From Ornithodoros turicata (lineage: Eukaryota; Arthropoda; Arachnida; Ixodida; Argasidae), in assembly GCF_037126465.1 (NCBI RefSeq), contig NC_088203.1:90334668-90398667 (forward strand): a stretch of DNA of 64,000 nucleotides, in the 5' to 3' direction. The position numbers and the translations under genes were made by a program. How positions within the stretch are numbered: position 1 is the stretch's first letter; each line of letters starts with the position of its first letter. Positions 9,956 to 20,590 of this stretch are shown piece by piece. The notes below the pieces were generated by a model that was not told the DNA's origin, searched no databases, and worked only from the letters and a program-made list of their open reading frames with translations.

Positions 9956-12900
9956 ATTTCTTTTTTCCATTTTTTTGTGTGTTTTGCAGATGTTTTGTGC
10001 ATAGACCTGCTGTTACGAAGACTTAATTCTTGTCCTTACATACGCGGTTTCTCCTTTCCCGACTGCGTACGTGGATGACATTACGTTTCTTTTTTTTTAG
10101 AAATAACGCCAGTGTGTGTGAAGCATTTCGGATTGTTAACGAATATTTCCTTGTCTCTCGTGACCTCTTGGGACCTATCCAAGTCGTGTTTTAGGGGTGC
10201 TTTTCTACCATCACGAGGTATCCCGTGAGGACTAAAGCATACTGCTTCAAGACCTAGAACTCAAGCACATTTCATCTTCCATTTCAGGAACACGCTTGTT
10301 CCTCGGGTACCTTCGCCTGCTCCCTCAGTTTGTAGCAAGGCGTCTTCTGTAATGTTTCCTTTCTCGTGGAGAGGCAAGACGGCACTCATACGGTTGTCAG
10401 CTCTACAGCAATCGCGGTCCAGGGGTGGCTGAAACCTTCCATGGGTGTCAACGTCTTGCACATTACTTGCTCTTCTTGCGGTTGACCAAGTTCTCCTGCA
10501 CGTTTACTGGCTTTGTTAGTTAGGAACCTCTCGTAGTACATTGGTCCCTCGCCGGCTTGGTAATAGGTGGCCTGCAGCCAGCTCCCCCTCACAGTTTTAC
10601 GGGCGTGTTGTGGAACAATTTAGCGAAGTACATGTTCCGGATCCGGAAGTGGAACTGAAGTCTGCTCCATGGTCTCGTATTGGTGAGCTGTTACGTTCCA
10701 CAGGTGACACTCGTGCCAATAACTTTCATGATTTAAGTTGTCGTGGGGCGAGTATTCGGTCACGACTGGTTGTGCCCCTGTGATGTTTGTGATTTGTTAC
10801 GAAAGGTAGCTTGGCGGGGGGGGGGGGCATGGAAATGATCGGCATAAAATAGGACAGGAGAAGTAGAAATTAAGATTCTGGGACCTGTGATACATATTCG
10901 CACAAAAAGTTTGAGCGCAATCCTGGCGCGCGAGGGAGGTTTGAATATCGCGGCAGAAATGCCCCCTCTCTCGGCTGCCAGGCGCTGACGTCATATGGCC
11001 GCACCGTCTTTTTCTTTCTTTTTTGCGATTTGTCTGGCGTCGCGGCGCCGGCAAGCCGACCGAGCAGGAAGCTGCGTTGTTCATCCGACGTCGTGGAAAG
11101 GACAGGTGATGAACTGAACGCTGTACAGGCGACACGTCTGCTCTTCTTGACAAAACGTTTTATGGAGTTGGAGCCGAAGCTTTGATTTTGAAACACGAAT
11201 GTCCCGGAAACTCGTAAGTGATGCTGCTAAGTATGAACAAACATTCGGATTGAAATGCAGTGCTTCTTCTTGGTTACATGCATAGTCACGAAGACGCGGC
11301 GCGGTGACCATTGTTTTCATTTGAAGAGGTGGTCGACCATCTTCACTTCTCCGTGTTGTGGTCAACACTATGGGCTCTGAACCGCGTGGACACTGGTATC
11401 TCCGAGGCGAAAGTGCGGACCGATGAATGCATAGCTGTGTAACATTGCGCTTAGCATATCTTACTGATACCATGAGGGCAACATCTACACAAGCACAACA
11501 ACATATATACCAAAATAAAGTAGTAGAGTTCATCTGCTCGCGATCTGTGGGAAACCCCAAAACACATGGCCAAATAAGCGTTTTCTTTTTTTAATGGTCA
11601 TACGCAGCATACAACAATGGGACATGGAATAAATCTCCAACTGACAGGAATGTATTTAGTCGTATCATATATGTACTGCACACACAGGCAGAATACTGTT
11701 CACTAAGTAACGACACCAAAGCACAATCGGAACGGAAGCCACAACCGCGTACGATCCAACTCAACCCGAACCGTCACAGCAACACAGAGGCATAGACATA
11801 CCTTTTACGCTGCCCGCCGTCTTGTTTTATGCAAAACGTACGAGGCAAATCATGCAAGAACGCAAGTGAATGCCAAGTGCAAATAAATAGCCAACAGTGT
11901 CTCAGTCAGTAAGTCGCCACGATTCCGGAGCTAGCAGACAAACGACTCTGCTAGCAGACGATTCTGGCTGTTCTGGCGGTGAGCGGACGCTTCCTGCAGC
12001 CAATGAAGTGCTCCGCCACATGACGTCACCACACGCCAGACTCGGCTTGTGGGAGACTGTGGCCGCGGAGTGCATTCTGGCAAACTAATTTTCTCGGGAA
12101 ATTCGCGCTTTTGGAAAGAAATATTTTGCGTGACAGCTTATGAAGGTAGTATGTTCATATCAAGCAGTGAAAAATAATGTTCCAAATGATTTCCATGCTC
12201 CTTTAATTGCCTCTCCTGTTTGTTTGATTGTTGTTGCTTTTTTTTTTTCTTTCATTATCTTACAAGTGGGCGACTTAGAGATAACTGGCCGTGGCCCGGT
12301 ACGTCTTGCGGTGTATAGATGTAGAGCTGTGGCTCAAAGTAGGCGCCTGCGAATTCGGTACCCGCTTGACATGTCTCTATACATAAGCAATCATTGTTTA
12401 CTTGGAGAGAAATAATGGTTCTCGGAGCGACAGAGTTTATGCGGCGATGGTCTACAGGATACATTTCTGACATTAAGAGCTGAGTGTCTTTCTCCTATCG
12501 TTCGTTAGCGTGAGGGCTGTCTGTTGTTCTGTGCCTTGAACTTAGCAATCTCATAGTATTCCTAGTAGCAAATAGACAAAATACAAATACGCCGTCAAGT
12601 CACCAAAGGAGGTAATCCGAATAAAATTCAGACGGTTAGGAGCATCTAGTTTTAATGCCAAGCTTTCGTTTAGAATCTGCGCTTCATCGGGTGAAAAAAA
12701 AGATCGAAATAACCACGAGGTGGAACATACATAAAGCAATCAGGCAGGAGAGAGCGAACGAAAAATGAGCAACAAAATCATAACAGGAGAAAAGCTCATA
12801 CAGGGAGAATGGGGATTGTTATACAATGTTGGGGAATCAGGGTCTAATGGTTTGGATGGCTTAACTAGGTCACAGTTGTGGATGCATAGAAAAAGGCTAA

Positions 12901-13089
12901 GTTGGTAATATGGACACAAAATGTTTTGTATTATGTGACAAATAGGTACTCTATAGCCGCATCTTTTCAGTTTTCATATCGTCAAATCCTATAACATGCT
13001 CCCTGTATGTCCTTGTTGTTCATTTTTCAGTCACTCTTTGCTGCTTGCTTGCTATAGAGGGTGGTTTTTAATCCTTTATCGAAAAAAAG
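9956..13089. other. Long stretch with no recognised gene
   Basis: All ORFs are short and lack family motifs, and none is flanked by convincing splice signals in frame with the IgSF exons. Visible items are the repeated 36-mer at 10328-10363, a run of about ten G near 10818, T runs near 9960-9980 and 12238-12250, and GCTAGCAGAC repeated twice near 11931-11961. Region 12575-12700 has GGAGGTAATCC and AAGCTTTCG blocks reminiscent of Penelope-like element ends, but no coding part. Confidence 0.5.
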
Positions 13090-13450
13090 AAAAAAAACAG
13101 ACAGCAGCACTGAGGCCATTTTTGCGGGCGGGTTACGCGTTCAGGCGGACGCTCCCTTAACTTAGTTAAGGGAACATAACATAGTTCCCTTAACTAGTTC
13201 CCTTAACTTCCCAAGCAGCGCAACATCTTGGCCCAATATTGGACCAATATTGGTAATGTCGGTCCAATGTTGAACCAATATTGGCAATGACTGCACAATA
13301 TTGGACTAAGATTGGACCAGTATTGCCAATATTAGTCCAATATTGGGCCAAGATGTTGTGCTGCTTGGGTTCATTAATTAATTTTTTAATTAGATATTTT
13401 CGCGAAAATGCGAGACAAAGGCGACCATTATTAATGGTCGCCTGAATGGT
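13090..13450. repeat. Dispersed repeat family D, copy 1 (split by a MITE)
   Basis: The GAGACAGCAG-type edge, AATTAxTTAAxTTTTTAATTAG and TTTTCGxGAAAxTGCGAGAC blocks recur near 26940-27170 and 38600-38850. The copy is interrupted at 13210-13369 by a palindromic MITE. TTAAGGGAAC and GTTCCCTTAA inverted units lie just before the MITE (13155-13207), and CGACCATTATTAATGGTCG is a palindrome at about 13423-13441. Confidence 0.55.
13210..13369. mobile_element. Palindromic MITE with CCCAAGCAGC ends and CCAATATTGG core
   Basis: The 160-bp element begins CCCAAGCAGCGCAACATCTT and ends in the reverse complement of a near-identical sequence. The interior has about eight CCAATATTGG-type decamers in both orientations. 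Flanks are ...AACTT and TTCAT, so any target duplication is at most TT. The ends match two other MITEs at 40650-40803 and 40991-41148, whose interiors are unrelated. No ORF. Confidence 0.8.
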
Positions 13451-13499
13451 ATCAATCGTGAATCCTGTCATCACTGACAGGTCTCTCATGTATTCGGTG

Positions 13500-13856
13500 G
13501 ATCCAAATTTGTCTTTCTCAGTTCCAGATCGTTTACCACGCTATTTTACGTCCCTCCTGCACAGGCTTCGTCTCAATGTAGCCTTCGCTCCCCAATTCAA
13601 GTACCGGATCGGATACAGTGACAGCAGCCTACGCTCCAAACGTGGAGCCGCAGCGAACATTAAGCACGTCCTAACAGAATGTGAGCTCTACGAAACGGAG
13701 AGGCGGCAACTCTGTGCTCAGTTGGCTAATGCTAGCAGACAGACATCCAATCTCGCTGCAATTCTTGGCCCATGTCAGAGCCACGTGCAACACCGTCGAT
13801 GTCTTCTGATGTTCTTGGAGTTCATCTTGTCTACTGGTTTGCTCCAGACGCTGTAG
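13500..13856 (+). pseudogene. LINE C-terminal remnant (Jockey-like)
   Basis: The frame reads LLHRLRLNVAFAPQFKYRIG, then IKHVLTECELYETERRQL. This is the pattern at the extreme C terminus of Jockey-type LINE ORF2 (a Leu-rich segment, then a His/Cys motif xHxLxxC..Y..xR). The first Cys pair of the zinc motif is degraded (SLRSKRGAA). No RT or endonuclease is present nearby. It is a 5'-truncated, decayed copy. Confidence 0.65.
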
Positions 13857-14355
13857 AGTCATACTCTGCATCTCAATGAGCCGTGAAAGGCTCCTGCGAT
13901 TGGCTACCAGCCTTTGCACGACGCCCCTGCTTCGCGATGTAGTGCCGGCTCTCTCTCTCCCCAAGCACGGATGAAGGAAACACAGGAGCGGTCCTTCCAA
14001 CTCATGGAGGAAGGAAACACAGGAGCAGCCCTTCCAAGTTTTTGCCATGGGGACGGGCGTGCCAGCCTCGCATTGCACTCTGGGACGCTCCTGTCTACCA
14101 TGTGACCGCTCACCTGATCCCAAGAGCATGCGCAGGCCAGCTCCCTAAGCAGACGACGGGAGTCGTGATTGCAGCTCAAACGCTCAGGTATCTGCCTTGT
14201 ACGTGATGAGCGCCGCGCGTCCAGTTTTATTTGTGTGTGTTCGGAGGTTTACTCTTGGTTTACCCGTCTACTACAAGACCGGTCACGGTCTGCAGGACAA
14301 GCAGGCAGTACCAGAAACATCATTCGTGGCAGTGACGTTTGTGTGACGACGTGGT
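13857..14355. other. Gene-free stretch with short internal duplication
   Basis: No gene recognised. GAAGGAAACACAGGAGC followed by CCTTCCAA occurs twice (about 13974 and 14011). A related sequence appears in inverted form near 15155-15175, so this is repeat-derived. Confidence 0.45.
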
Positions 14356-15062
14356 CACGTTTTGTGTTTGTTGCTGAAGTGGTAAAGCATGCCAGTAATC
14401 AAACTTATACAACAATGAAGGAAATCAGATTAATCTGCAGCTGTAGCACAGCGCTAGCTTGCAAACGAACGATTCAAGATGACTCTCTCACAGACAGGGA
14501 TACGAAACAAACCGATCCCGTACGTACTTACGAATGAAACGTTATTCCCGTGACAGAGCTGCTTTCTGTTGAACGACAGCCGCAACCGCGGTAAGAACAC
14601 GTTAACAAAATGTTGTTTCCGCAATGGTGCTCACATTTTAAGAGTGAATGACTGTGGAAAAGCATAAAAGGACGGAAAGCAGCGCGAGCAACAAAGCGTT
14701 GCTAAACCGAAAGGCCACGTTTTGTGTGTTTGTTGTTGAAGCGGTAAAGCATGCCAATAATCAAACTTGTACAACAATGGAGGAAATCAAATGAATCTGC
14801 AACTGTAGCACAGCGGCCGTTTGTCAAGGAACGATTCAAGATGACTCTCACAGACAGGAGTACGAAACAACCGATCCAGTACGTACTTAAGAATTAAATG
14901 TTATTCCCGTGACAGAGCTGATTTCTGCTGAACGGCATCCGCAACCGCGGAAAGAACTCGTTAACAAAACGTTGTTCCCGCACTGGTGCTCACATTTTAA
15001 GAGTAAATGACTTTGGGAAAGCACAGAAAGCAGCGCGAGCAACAAAGCATCGCTAGATTGAA
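14356..15062. repeat. Two-copy tandem duplication, period 360 bp
   Basis: CACGTTTTGTGT...GTTG(C/T)TGAAG starts units at 14356 and 14716. Similarity runs through both units (AAAGCATGCCA, CTGTAGCACAGCG, CGATTCAAGATGACTCTC, CGTTATTCCCGTGACAGAGC, GTGCTCACATTTTAAGAGT). Divergence is modest, so the duplication is not very recent. I recognise no gene in the unit. Confidence 0.8.
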
Positions 15063-15084
15063 ACCTTAGAGAGGATCACGTAGT

Positions 15085-15260
15085 GGACAGGAAGTAATGG
15101 CGGTTTTGACAGAAGCGACCGCCAGAGGGGTCCCACGGATATCTGTTCGAAACGGCCGCTCCTGTGTTTCCTTCCTCCATGCCCCCAAGTCCCCACTTGG
15201 CCGCGCCGCACTACATTCGCGCGCGCGGAGCGATTCTTGTGTGGGGGCGGGGTCAAGTGT
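15085..15260. repeat. Dispersed repeat fragment (AGAGGGGTCCCACGG)
   Basis: GCGACCGCCAGAGGGGTCCC near 15116 recurs at about 35499 with one change, including the bases on each side. It is a short dispersed fragment; no ORF was recognised. Confidence 0.55.
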
Positions 15261-15639
15261 ATGACTTACGTTGTTACTAACTATAGTCACGCCCAACTTG
15301 AGTGGCTGGACTCAAAGTTCGAGCTCAACACTCTATGGGGTGAAGACACCTTTCTGTAGATTAAAAAAGAAAATTCCGTAAGGTGTACGGATCCCACCGA
15401 TGCGAAATTACTTGTGTTGTGTGTACGCGTGACACTGAAGCAGCACTTCGGCAAAACGGGCTGTTGATAAAGCTGAAAAGGCTGTCTTCCCGCAACGAGC
15501 CGGTCCATTATTAAAAACAGTACCAGAAACGTAACAGAAACGAAATTGAAAGGCTGGTATCAGAAAGAGATAACGGAAACGAAACTAATGCAGTAACGAA
15601 AATGGAAACGGTAACGAAAATATGCCCGTTATCTGACAC

Positions 15640-16060
15640 TTTTCGAAGACGTCACTGGGCAGGACTGTGCCACCAACATCCTGCTCCCTAACCGCTTCGC
15701 ATTATTCACGCATAGCTGCTGTCTGCTCCTGTACGACATTCCCGCCAAAACGATACAACCTGTGCCAACCGGTGGTCGCAGAAGCTCGGAATTCCACGTT
15801 TAATTGCATACTCGGAACTCATTTTCGAATGTTCGACAGTTACGTGCCGATTATTCGCCCAACTTGGTTACCGTCGCCGGGAACACTTTGGATTACAACC
15901 GCATCGACACCATACTGCCAACGATACCGGCGCCACCGGTACCTTTAAATGCTTGGGCATTGTTCGAAGACGTCACAGGGCAGGCCTGTTCCACCAACGT
16001 GCTGCTCCCTCACCGCTTCGCATTATTCACGCAAGTGAGAAATAACTGTTCTCTGACAAA
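15640..16060 (+). repeat. Direct repeat of about 75 bp in a retroelement leader
   Basis: TTCGAAGACGTCACxGGGCA...CACCAAC...CTGCTCCCTxACCGCTTCGC at about 15648-15720 is repeated at about 15965-16040. The segment lies directly upstream of a LINE ORF1p pseudogene in the same orientation. A repeated 5' UTR unit of that LINE is a reasonable reading. Confidence 0.6.
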
Positions 16061-16107
16061 ATGGCGTAGATGCAGGCTAGCTGGTGGAAGAACTCAATAA
16101 TGTAAAA

Positions 16108-16201
16108 AACCTGAGTGTGGGCGCACAGACGGACGACGAACGGACGGACGACGGAGAGTCGTGTGTTGTGTGTCGTCCGTCTGTGTGCCCAGACTCAGGT
16201 T
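16108..16201. repeat. 94-bp hairpin with ~28-bp arms
   Basis: AACCTGAGTGTGGGCGCACA at the left pairs with TGTGTGCCCAGACTCAGGTT at the right, and CAGACGGACGAC / GTCGTCCGTCTG continues the stem. Inside are three direct GGACGACG-type units. It is probably a small palindromic insertion in the LINE leader. Confidence 0.65.
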
Positions 16202-16339
16202 GTTACAGTATGGAACTGTTCTCTGTTCTCGCGCAGAACGAGTAGTCGTCATCTGTTAGTGGTAGCCTCCGCAGGGACACTGGTTTGCATTGCTTACGAT
16301 TGTGTGCATGTTACTACCCAGCTGCTGTTGCTGTCCGGA

Positions 16340-16940
16340 GACTTTGAACGACGATGACCTATCATCTGTCGAACGACTCTTCAGTAAAGTTGGGGTTGGT
16401 ATCGATGCTAAGTACTCAGAGCTGCTATGTGAAGTCAAAGTCGTTCACTCGAAGCTGGCCGAGACGGAATCCAGGCTGAATGGCGTTAGAACCAAACTTG
16501 ATAACGTCGTCAAATATGTATCATCTCTGCAGTCTCATGTTGCAAGCCTTCAGGAAAATTTCAGGAAAACTGACAGCACTCTAGCTAATTTCACTCGTCG
16601 TCTAAACGATCTCGAGAACTGATCGAGGCGTAAGAACCTTCTTTTCCATGGTCCTGAGGACCATGCCAACGAATATTGGCCTCAGGCAGAAAGTAAAGTC
16701 ATCAACTTCTGTTCCACTACCCTTGGGGTCACAGTAACCGCCAATGAGATTGAACGGGCTCACCAAATGGGATACTTCCGCGATGCAAGGAAACGACCAA
16801 TTATAGTTAAATTTGCCAGTTTGAAGACGAAACAGAGTATATTATCTTGTGGACACGAACTAAAATCTATGCCGTTTTCCGTGGGTGAGGACTTCCGTCT
16901 CAACGTCAGTACGGCCCGTAAAGACTGGAAGGGGCACTAA
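16340..16940 (+). pseudogene. LINE ORF1p-like protein with one nonsense codon
   Basis: The frame begins DDLSSVERLFSKVGVGI, then a heptad-rich coiled coil (about 16400-16610: ETESRLNGVRTKLDNVV, LQSHVASLQENF). After a TGA at 16621-16623 it continues in frame with SRRKNLLFHGPED, TTLGVTVTANEIERAHQMG, KRPIIVKFASLKTKQSIL and VGEDFR to the stop at 16938-16940. This is the coiled-coil plus RRM plan of L1-type/CR1-type ORF1 RNA-binding proteins that package LINE RNA. The single stop replaces the residue before SRRKNL. No ORF2 follows, so the copy is dead. Confidence 0.85.
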
Positions 16941-17478
16941 AGTGCAAAAACAACTTGCTCTCAAATGAAAGTTCGTGCTGCAATGCGTACAATTCAATCG
17001 AAATTGGTCCACACAATGCTACCGTTTAGAAGAAAAAGGCAATGAAAACAGAGGCATCTTTTGTGGCAACGAATGGGATCCCCAGGAGGCAAAGATTGGC
17101 GGCATCCAATGAGACAGCAGAAGCCCGCTCATACCTAATGTGGGCGTGTGGATTTGGGACGGGTCCGATCGTAGTGTTCCGTATACGTGCGGCGTGATGG
17201 GCACTGCTGCATTTAGATGCGTTAGCACTAGGAGTGTCAAAATGAAAAAAAGCTGTATGTGTGCGTGTGTGTCCGTGTGTGACATGGTGAAGCCTCACCG
17301 AGACATCGGAATAAGTGGACATGCAAAGGGGATATAAGAGGGTAAATGCAAATGGAGGCAAATGATTTGAAATTGAAGTAGTCGAAGGTAATTAAGAGTA
17401 AGATGTAAGGGTAATTAGAGGTAATTAAAGGCAATTAAAACAAAGTTGAGTTTAAAGGTAATGAGTGTAAGATATATA

Positions 17479-17647
17479 TGTAGAGGACGATGGTATTCCT
17501 CTACATGAGTCCTGACCGGCGATGATGGAATGTCCCAGCGGGCAGATGGACGTGGCCTCACGCTAGGACGGTGCCGGTAGAACTGGCTGCCAGGCGCAGT
17601 CGTCTCCAGGCGCAGCAGAGGCGCGTCGTCGTCCACGGGCCGCCACA
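17479..17647 (-). repeat. 3' LTR of the miniature LTR element
   Basis: On the minus strand it begins TGTGGCGGCC and ends CTCTACA. Blocks CGCCTCTGCTGCGCCTGG, CCCGCTGGxACATTCCATCA and GTCAGGACTCATGTA match the LTR at 23968-24130. Confidence 0.75.
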
Positions 17648-18028
17648 TCACTCCCCCCCCCTCAGACGCGGAGCGGTTCATGCGGTTGAGGTACGCGTCG
17701 ATACCATGAAGAGGAGAATGAGGACGACTCGTGGATGATGGACGACTGGGCACACGGCTTGTGATTGTGGCTGTTGATGCAGGAGCAGCGGGATGGCGGG
17801 AACAAGAGCGCTGCGATCCGAGCGGGTCCCATTGATGAGATGTGAATGCTGATTGAGTGCTTGGATGCTTAGTGTTTGATGACTGTGTTGAGAGGCGCTG
17901 AGTGCGTTGCGTGTCGTTGAGTGATCGTTGCTGCGTTGCTTGTTGCCGGTAGAACTGGCTGCCTGGCACAGTAGCGCGCGGCAGCAGAGGCGCGTCGTCG
18001 TCATCGTCGTCGTCCACGGGCCGCCACA
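17479..18028 (-). mobile_element. Miniature LTR retroelement (TRIM-like), 550 bp
   Basis: Read on the minus strand, the element starts TGTGGCGGCCCGTGGACG at 18028 and ends CTCTACA at 17479. A full 169-bp LTR lies at 17479-17647, preceded by a purine tract (GAGGGGGGGGGAGTGA). The 5' LTR (18028 to about 17943) is only about 86 bp. The interior is about 295 bp with no gag or pol. A related LTR is at 23968-24130. Flanks are AT-rich, so the target duplication cannot be fixed. The long minus-strand ORF across it reads LTR sequence twice (MWRPVDDD) and is not a gene. Confidence 0.75.
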
Positions 18029-18149
18029 TATGTAATTAAGAGAAAGATTAAATGAAATTAAAGAATACCGAAAGTAACCGCAGGTAATTGAATGTAACGG
18101 GAATGAACGGGGGACTGCTGCATGGCGTGGCACGCACGTGCGCGCGCAG

Positions 18150-18290
18150 CATGGACTAAAACAACAACAGCAACAACTTTATTTCAGGATGATGGGTGGG
18201 GAGTTTCATCGCCGGGGACCATACTCTACCCCATTGCTGGGGGTGAAGCGGGGAATGAAATAATGGGTCCCGTTACAATGAGGATCGAAG
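18150..18290 (-). repeat. Dispersed (GTT)n-tailed repeat, copy 1
   Basis: A CAACAACAGCAACAAC tract, a CTTTATTTCAGGATGATGG lead, and GGGGAGTTTCATCGCC...ACCCCATTGCTGG identify the repeat on the minus strand. Copies occur at 29930-30055, 46565-46645 and 56060-56130 (the latter two duplicated together), and 61820-61925. It looks like a SINE or LINE 3' tail that is common in this genome. Confidence 0.65.
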
Positions 18291-19549
18291 TCCTGTGACG
18301 TCCAAAAAGGACTAAATGGACTAAAAACACCGATGCACGAGCTGAAACAACATTCACTGCTTAGCGCCGAAGCAAGAAAGGGTCCGGTATAATTTTGATT
18401 GTAGCTTCGTAACGGAATCAAAGTTTTGAATTATTGATAACAAGTACGAAATTAAGATAGTATGTAACGTAATTTGAAGTAACCTTGTTAGTACCCTTGA
18501 AGGGCTGTTTATACTCCGACGTAACGTCGACGAGCGACCGAGCGCAACGAGGTCGACTGCCGTCGGCTGTCATCGGAGTGTTTATACTCGAACAGCAGAG
18601 AACGTGCAATGTCAATCACTGCGCTCCGGCAGCGATGGGCGCATTTCATGCTGTCGTTGCGTGACACACTGTGATGCCTTTTTGGTGGTACAGGGTGCCG
18701 AGGCTGCTTTTCTTCATCCCTTCTCGTCTATTCCCCTTACATTTTCTTTCCCTTCTTAATGCCGTTGCGTGACAGCATTCGCCGGCAGGCGCTGTACTAC
18801 AGTCCCGCGTGTGTTTCGCGCACGACCTACTAGATTATAACGATCATGTCATATAGGCACCCCTCCCCAGCGCCGCATTTGGAAGCTAGCGGTGGCGCTA
18901 CTCATCGGCCCGGTTATTGCATCCTCTATACTTTCAACCATAGTTGAAAGTATACAGTTTCTCAATTTCTACAATACTTTGTACTTCAGCTTACCTTAGT
19001 ATTTTTGTTCAAGCGATGGATGTCCCACGGAAGATGTGTCATTCTAAAGTTGATTATCATCATCATTCTACGCGTTTTCATAGGAGCTGTTGCTGCCGTC
19101 TACTACGGTAGTCGTAATAAAAATAGTGATGGTGTCGTGATGTTTCACGTAAGGTTTGTCTGCCTGAGGTGGACGGTAGTCGTACGTGCACTACTGCGCG
19201 TTCAAAACTCATCAAAAACTTCCATTGTCCAATTTGTAATATGTGCTCATCCTTCCCTTCATCTGAGCGCCTTTTATCTCCTAGGTTGCGAGGCAACGAG
19301 GAATTGCGATAGAAATGTTTAAGTCGGTGTTGGGGTGGGGTTGGGAGAGTATATGTATCAGAACAAAGAAAAAAGAGGGAGGAAAGGGTTGTTGGGCTAT
19401 GAGCGTGATATATATGTTAGTTGCAGCTAAACAACAGAAGCGGTGGAATTGCTCATTACAGGCTGCATATAAGCAGTCTGTAGAAGGAAGAAATCGGGGG
19501 GATACAAAGACAGAAAATATACAGACAGCCGAATCGGACGTTTCATACG
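18291..19549. other. Stretch with no recognised gene
   Basis: No gene is supported. GGGCTGTTTATACTCCGACG at about 18505 and CATCGGAGTGTTTATACTCG at about 18570 are related, direct rather than inverted, and may mark a Harbinger-type MITE end. GACCATAGTTGAAAGTATAC with ACTTTCAACCATAG near 18930-18955 forms a short palindrome. Confidence 0.4.
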
Positions 19550-20110
19550 CGCTAAAATGTCGCTGGTTCCCCTAATGACAACGGAATTGCGGCAGGTCAA
19601 GTAAAACACACAATGTTTGAGAGGAGGGGATGGCTCTTGTGTAAAGTTAAGTGTTTTCAAGTTGCTGCAAGCAGTGTGAGTTGCTCTGGCGTATGTCCGT
19701 CTCCGTCACGAAAGTGTTTCGCTCCTTTGTACTCTCGGAGCGGGTTGGATACTTTTAGTTCATAGAATATTGCGATCCCAATGAAGGCTGGATCTTTGGC
19801 ATTGGCGGTTCCGTGGGACTGCTTGTGTCCTTCTGCAAGACGGGCGTAGCTCCCGTTCTCCGTTTTTAGAGCGATGCGGTGTTTCTTTTCTTTTTTTTTT
19901 TCCTTTTTTTTTGTGTGTAATGGTATGCAACGTGGATCAATGATATCTGCAGAAATGAAAAAGCAAGAAGAGCGTAAGTGGTGGATATTAAACCGGATAA
20001 TGTGTTATTATCACACGGACTTCCCGTTGGCGTTATCACAGTTAAATATTGGCAATATTGGCGCAAAACGGGCTTGCCAATATGGGCAGCCCATATTGGT
20101 CCAATATGAT
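19550..20110. repeat. Dispersed repeat family C, copy 2 (uninterrupted)
   Basis: This is collinear with 4790-5042 plus 6233-6545. The join region near 19795-19835 has a single target-like site, so it shows what repeat C looked like before the LINE at 5043-6232. It ends in a CCAATATT/GCCCATATTGG block. A T-rich run lies at about 19880-19912. Confidence 0.8.
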
Positions 20111-20590
20111 AAATTCCATTACACCAATTACGGTGAACTGCAATGAAAAGTGTTTCTCTTTTTTTTTTTTTTTTTAATTTACACCCTGAAAATGCTCGAG
20201 TACAGTGCGATGCTTCGGTATGTTTCACACGAAAAACATTTGGCATGAACGAAGTCTTCCCTCAAAACTCGGAGAAAGACTCAGTCGTTTCTTCTTTCAG
20301 ATTTTGGCAACCATTTTAACTCAGTTTTACGTTGGGATTATCGGCCGTCTCTCCGAATGGAATCTCTGTATAGACAGTCCTAGCATACGAGGGCACGGGT
20401 ACGGCCATCAGCCGCGAGCCCAACAGGAAAGCATGACGTCCCAGTCGTCACAGTTCAGTGCTGTTTTACTGACGCCACCAACGCTCCGTCGGTGGCGTCA
20501 ACGCAACACGGTGGTGGCAACGGGAACCGTCGAGCGGTGGGCTTGGTTCAGGTTGCGATGGAATTATGATTGGGGTTTCACTTGAAGCTT
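20111..20590. other. Stretch with no recognised gene
   Basis: A T run at about 20158-20175 is followed by low-similarity sequence. Short direct and inverted units GACGCCACCAACGCTCCGTC and GGTGGCGTCAACG near 20470-20500 form an imperfect hairpin. ORFs here lack motifs. Confidence 0.4.

Larger units (their letters stand above)
17211..18110. repeat. GTAATTA-rich dispersed repeat, copy 3 (split by LTR element)
   Basis: The left part (17211-17478) has the ATGCGTTAGCACTAGGAGTG start and conserved blocks of this family. The right part (18029-18110) resumes at TATGTAATTAAGAG exactly where copy 1 has ATATGTAATTAAGAG. The gap is filled by a 550-bp LTR-flanked element. Confidence 0.8.

Noticed and set aside
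12600..12700. Possible hammerhead ribozyme of a Penelope-like element (minus strand CCGATGA ... CGAAA)
   Set aside because: The first core box is CCGATGA instead of CUGAUGA, and stems I-III could not be formed convincingly by eye. A covariance-model search would decide.
17415..18029. A 204-codon minus-strand ORF
   Set aside because: It reads through both LTRs and the interior of a miniature LTR element (MWRPVDDD twice) and ends in repeat A; coding is incidental.
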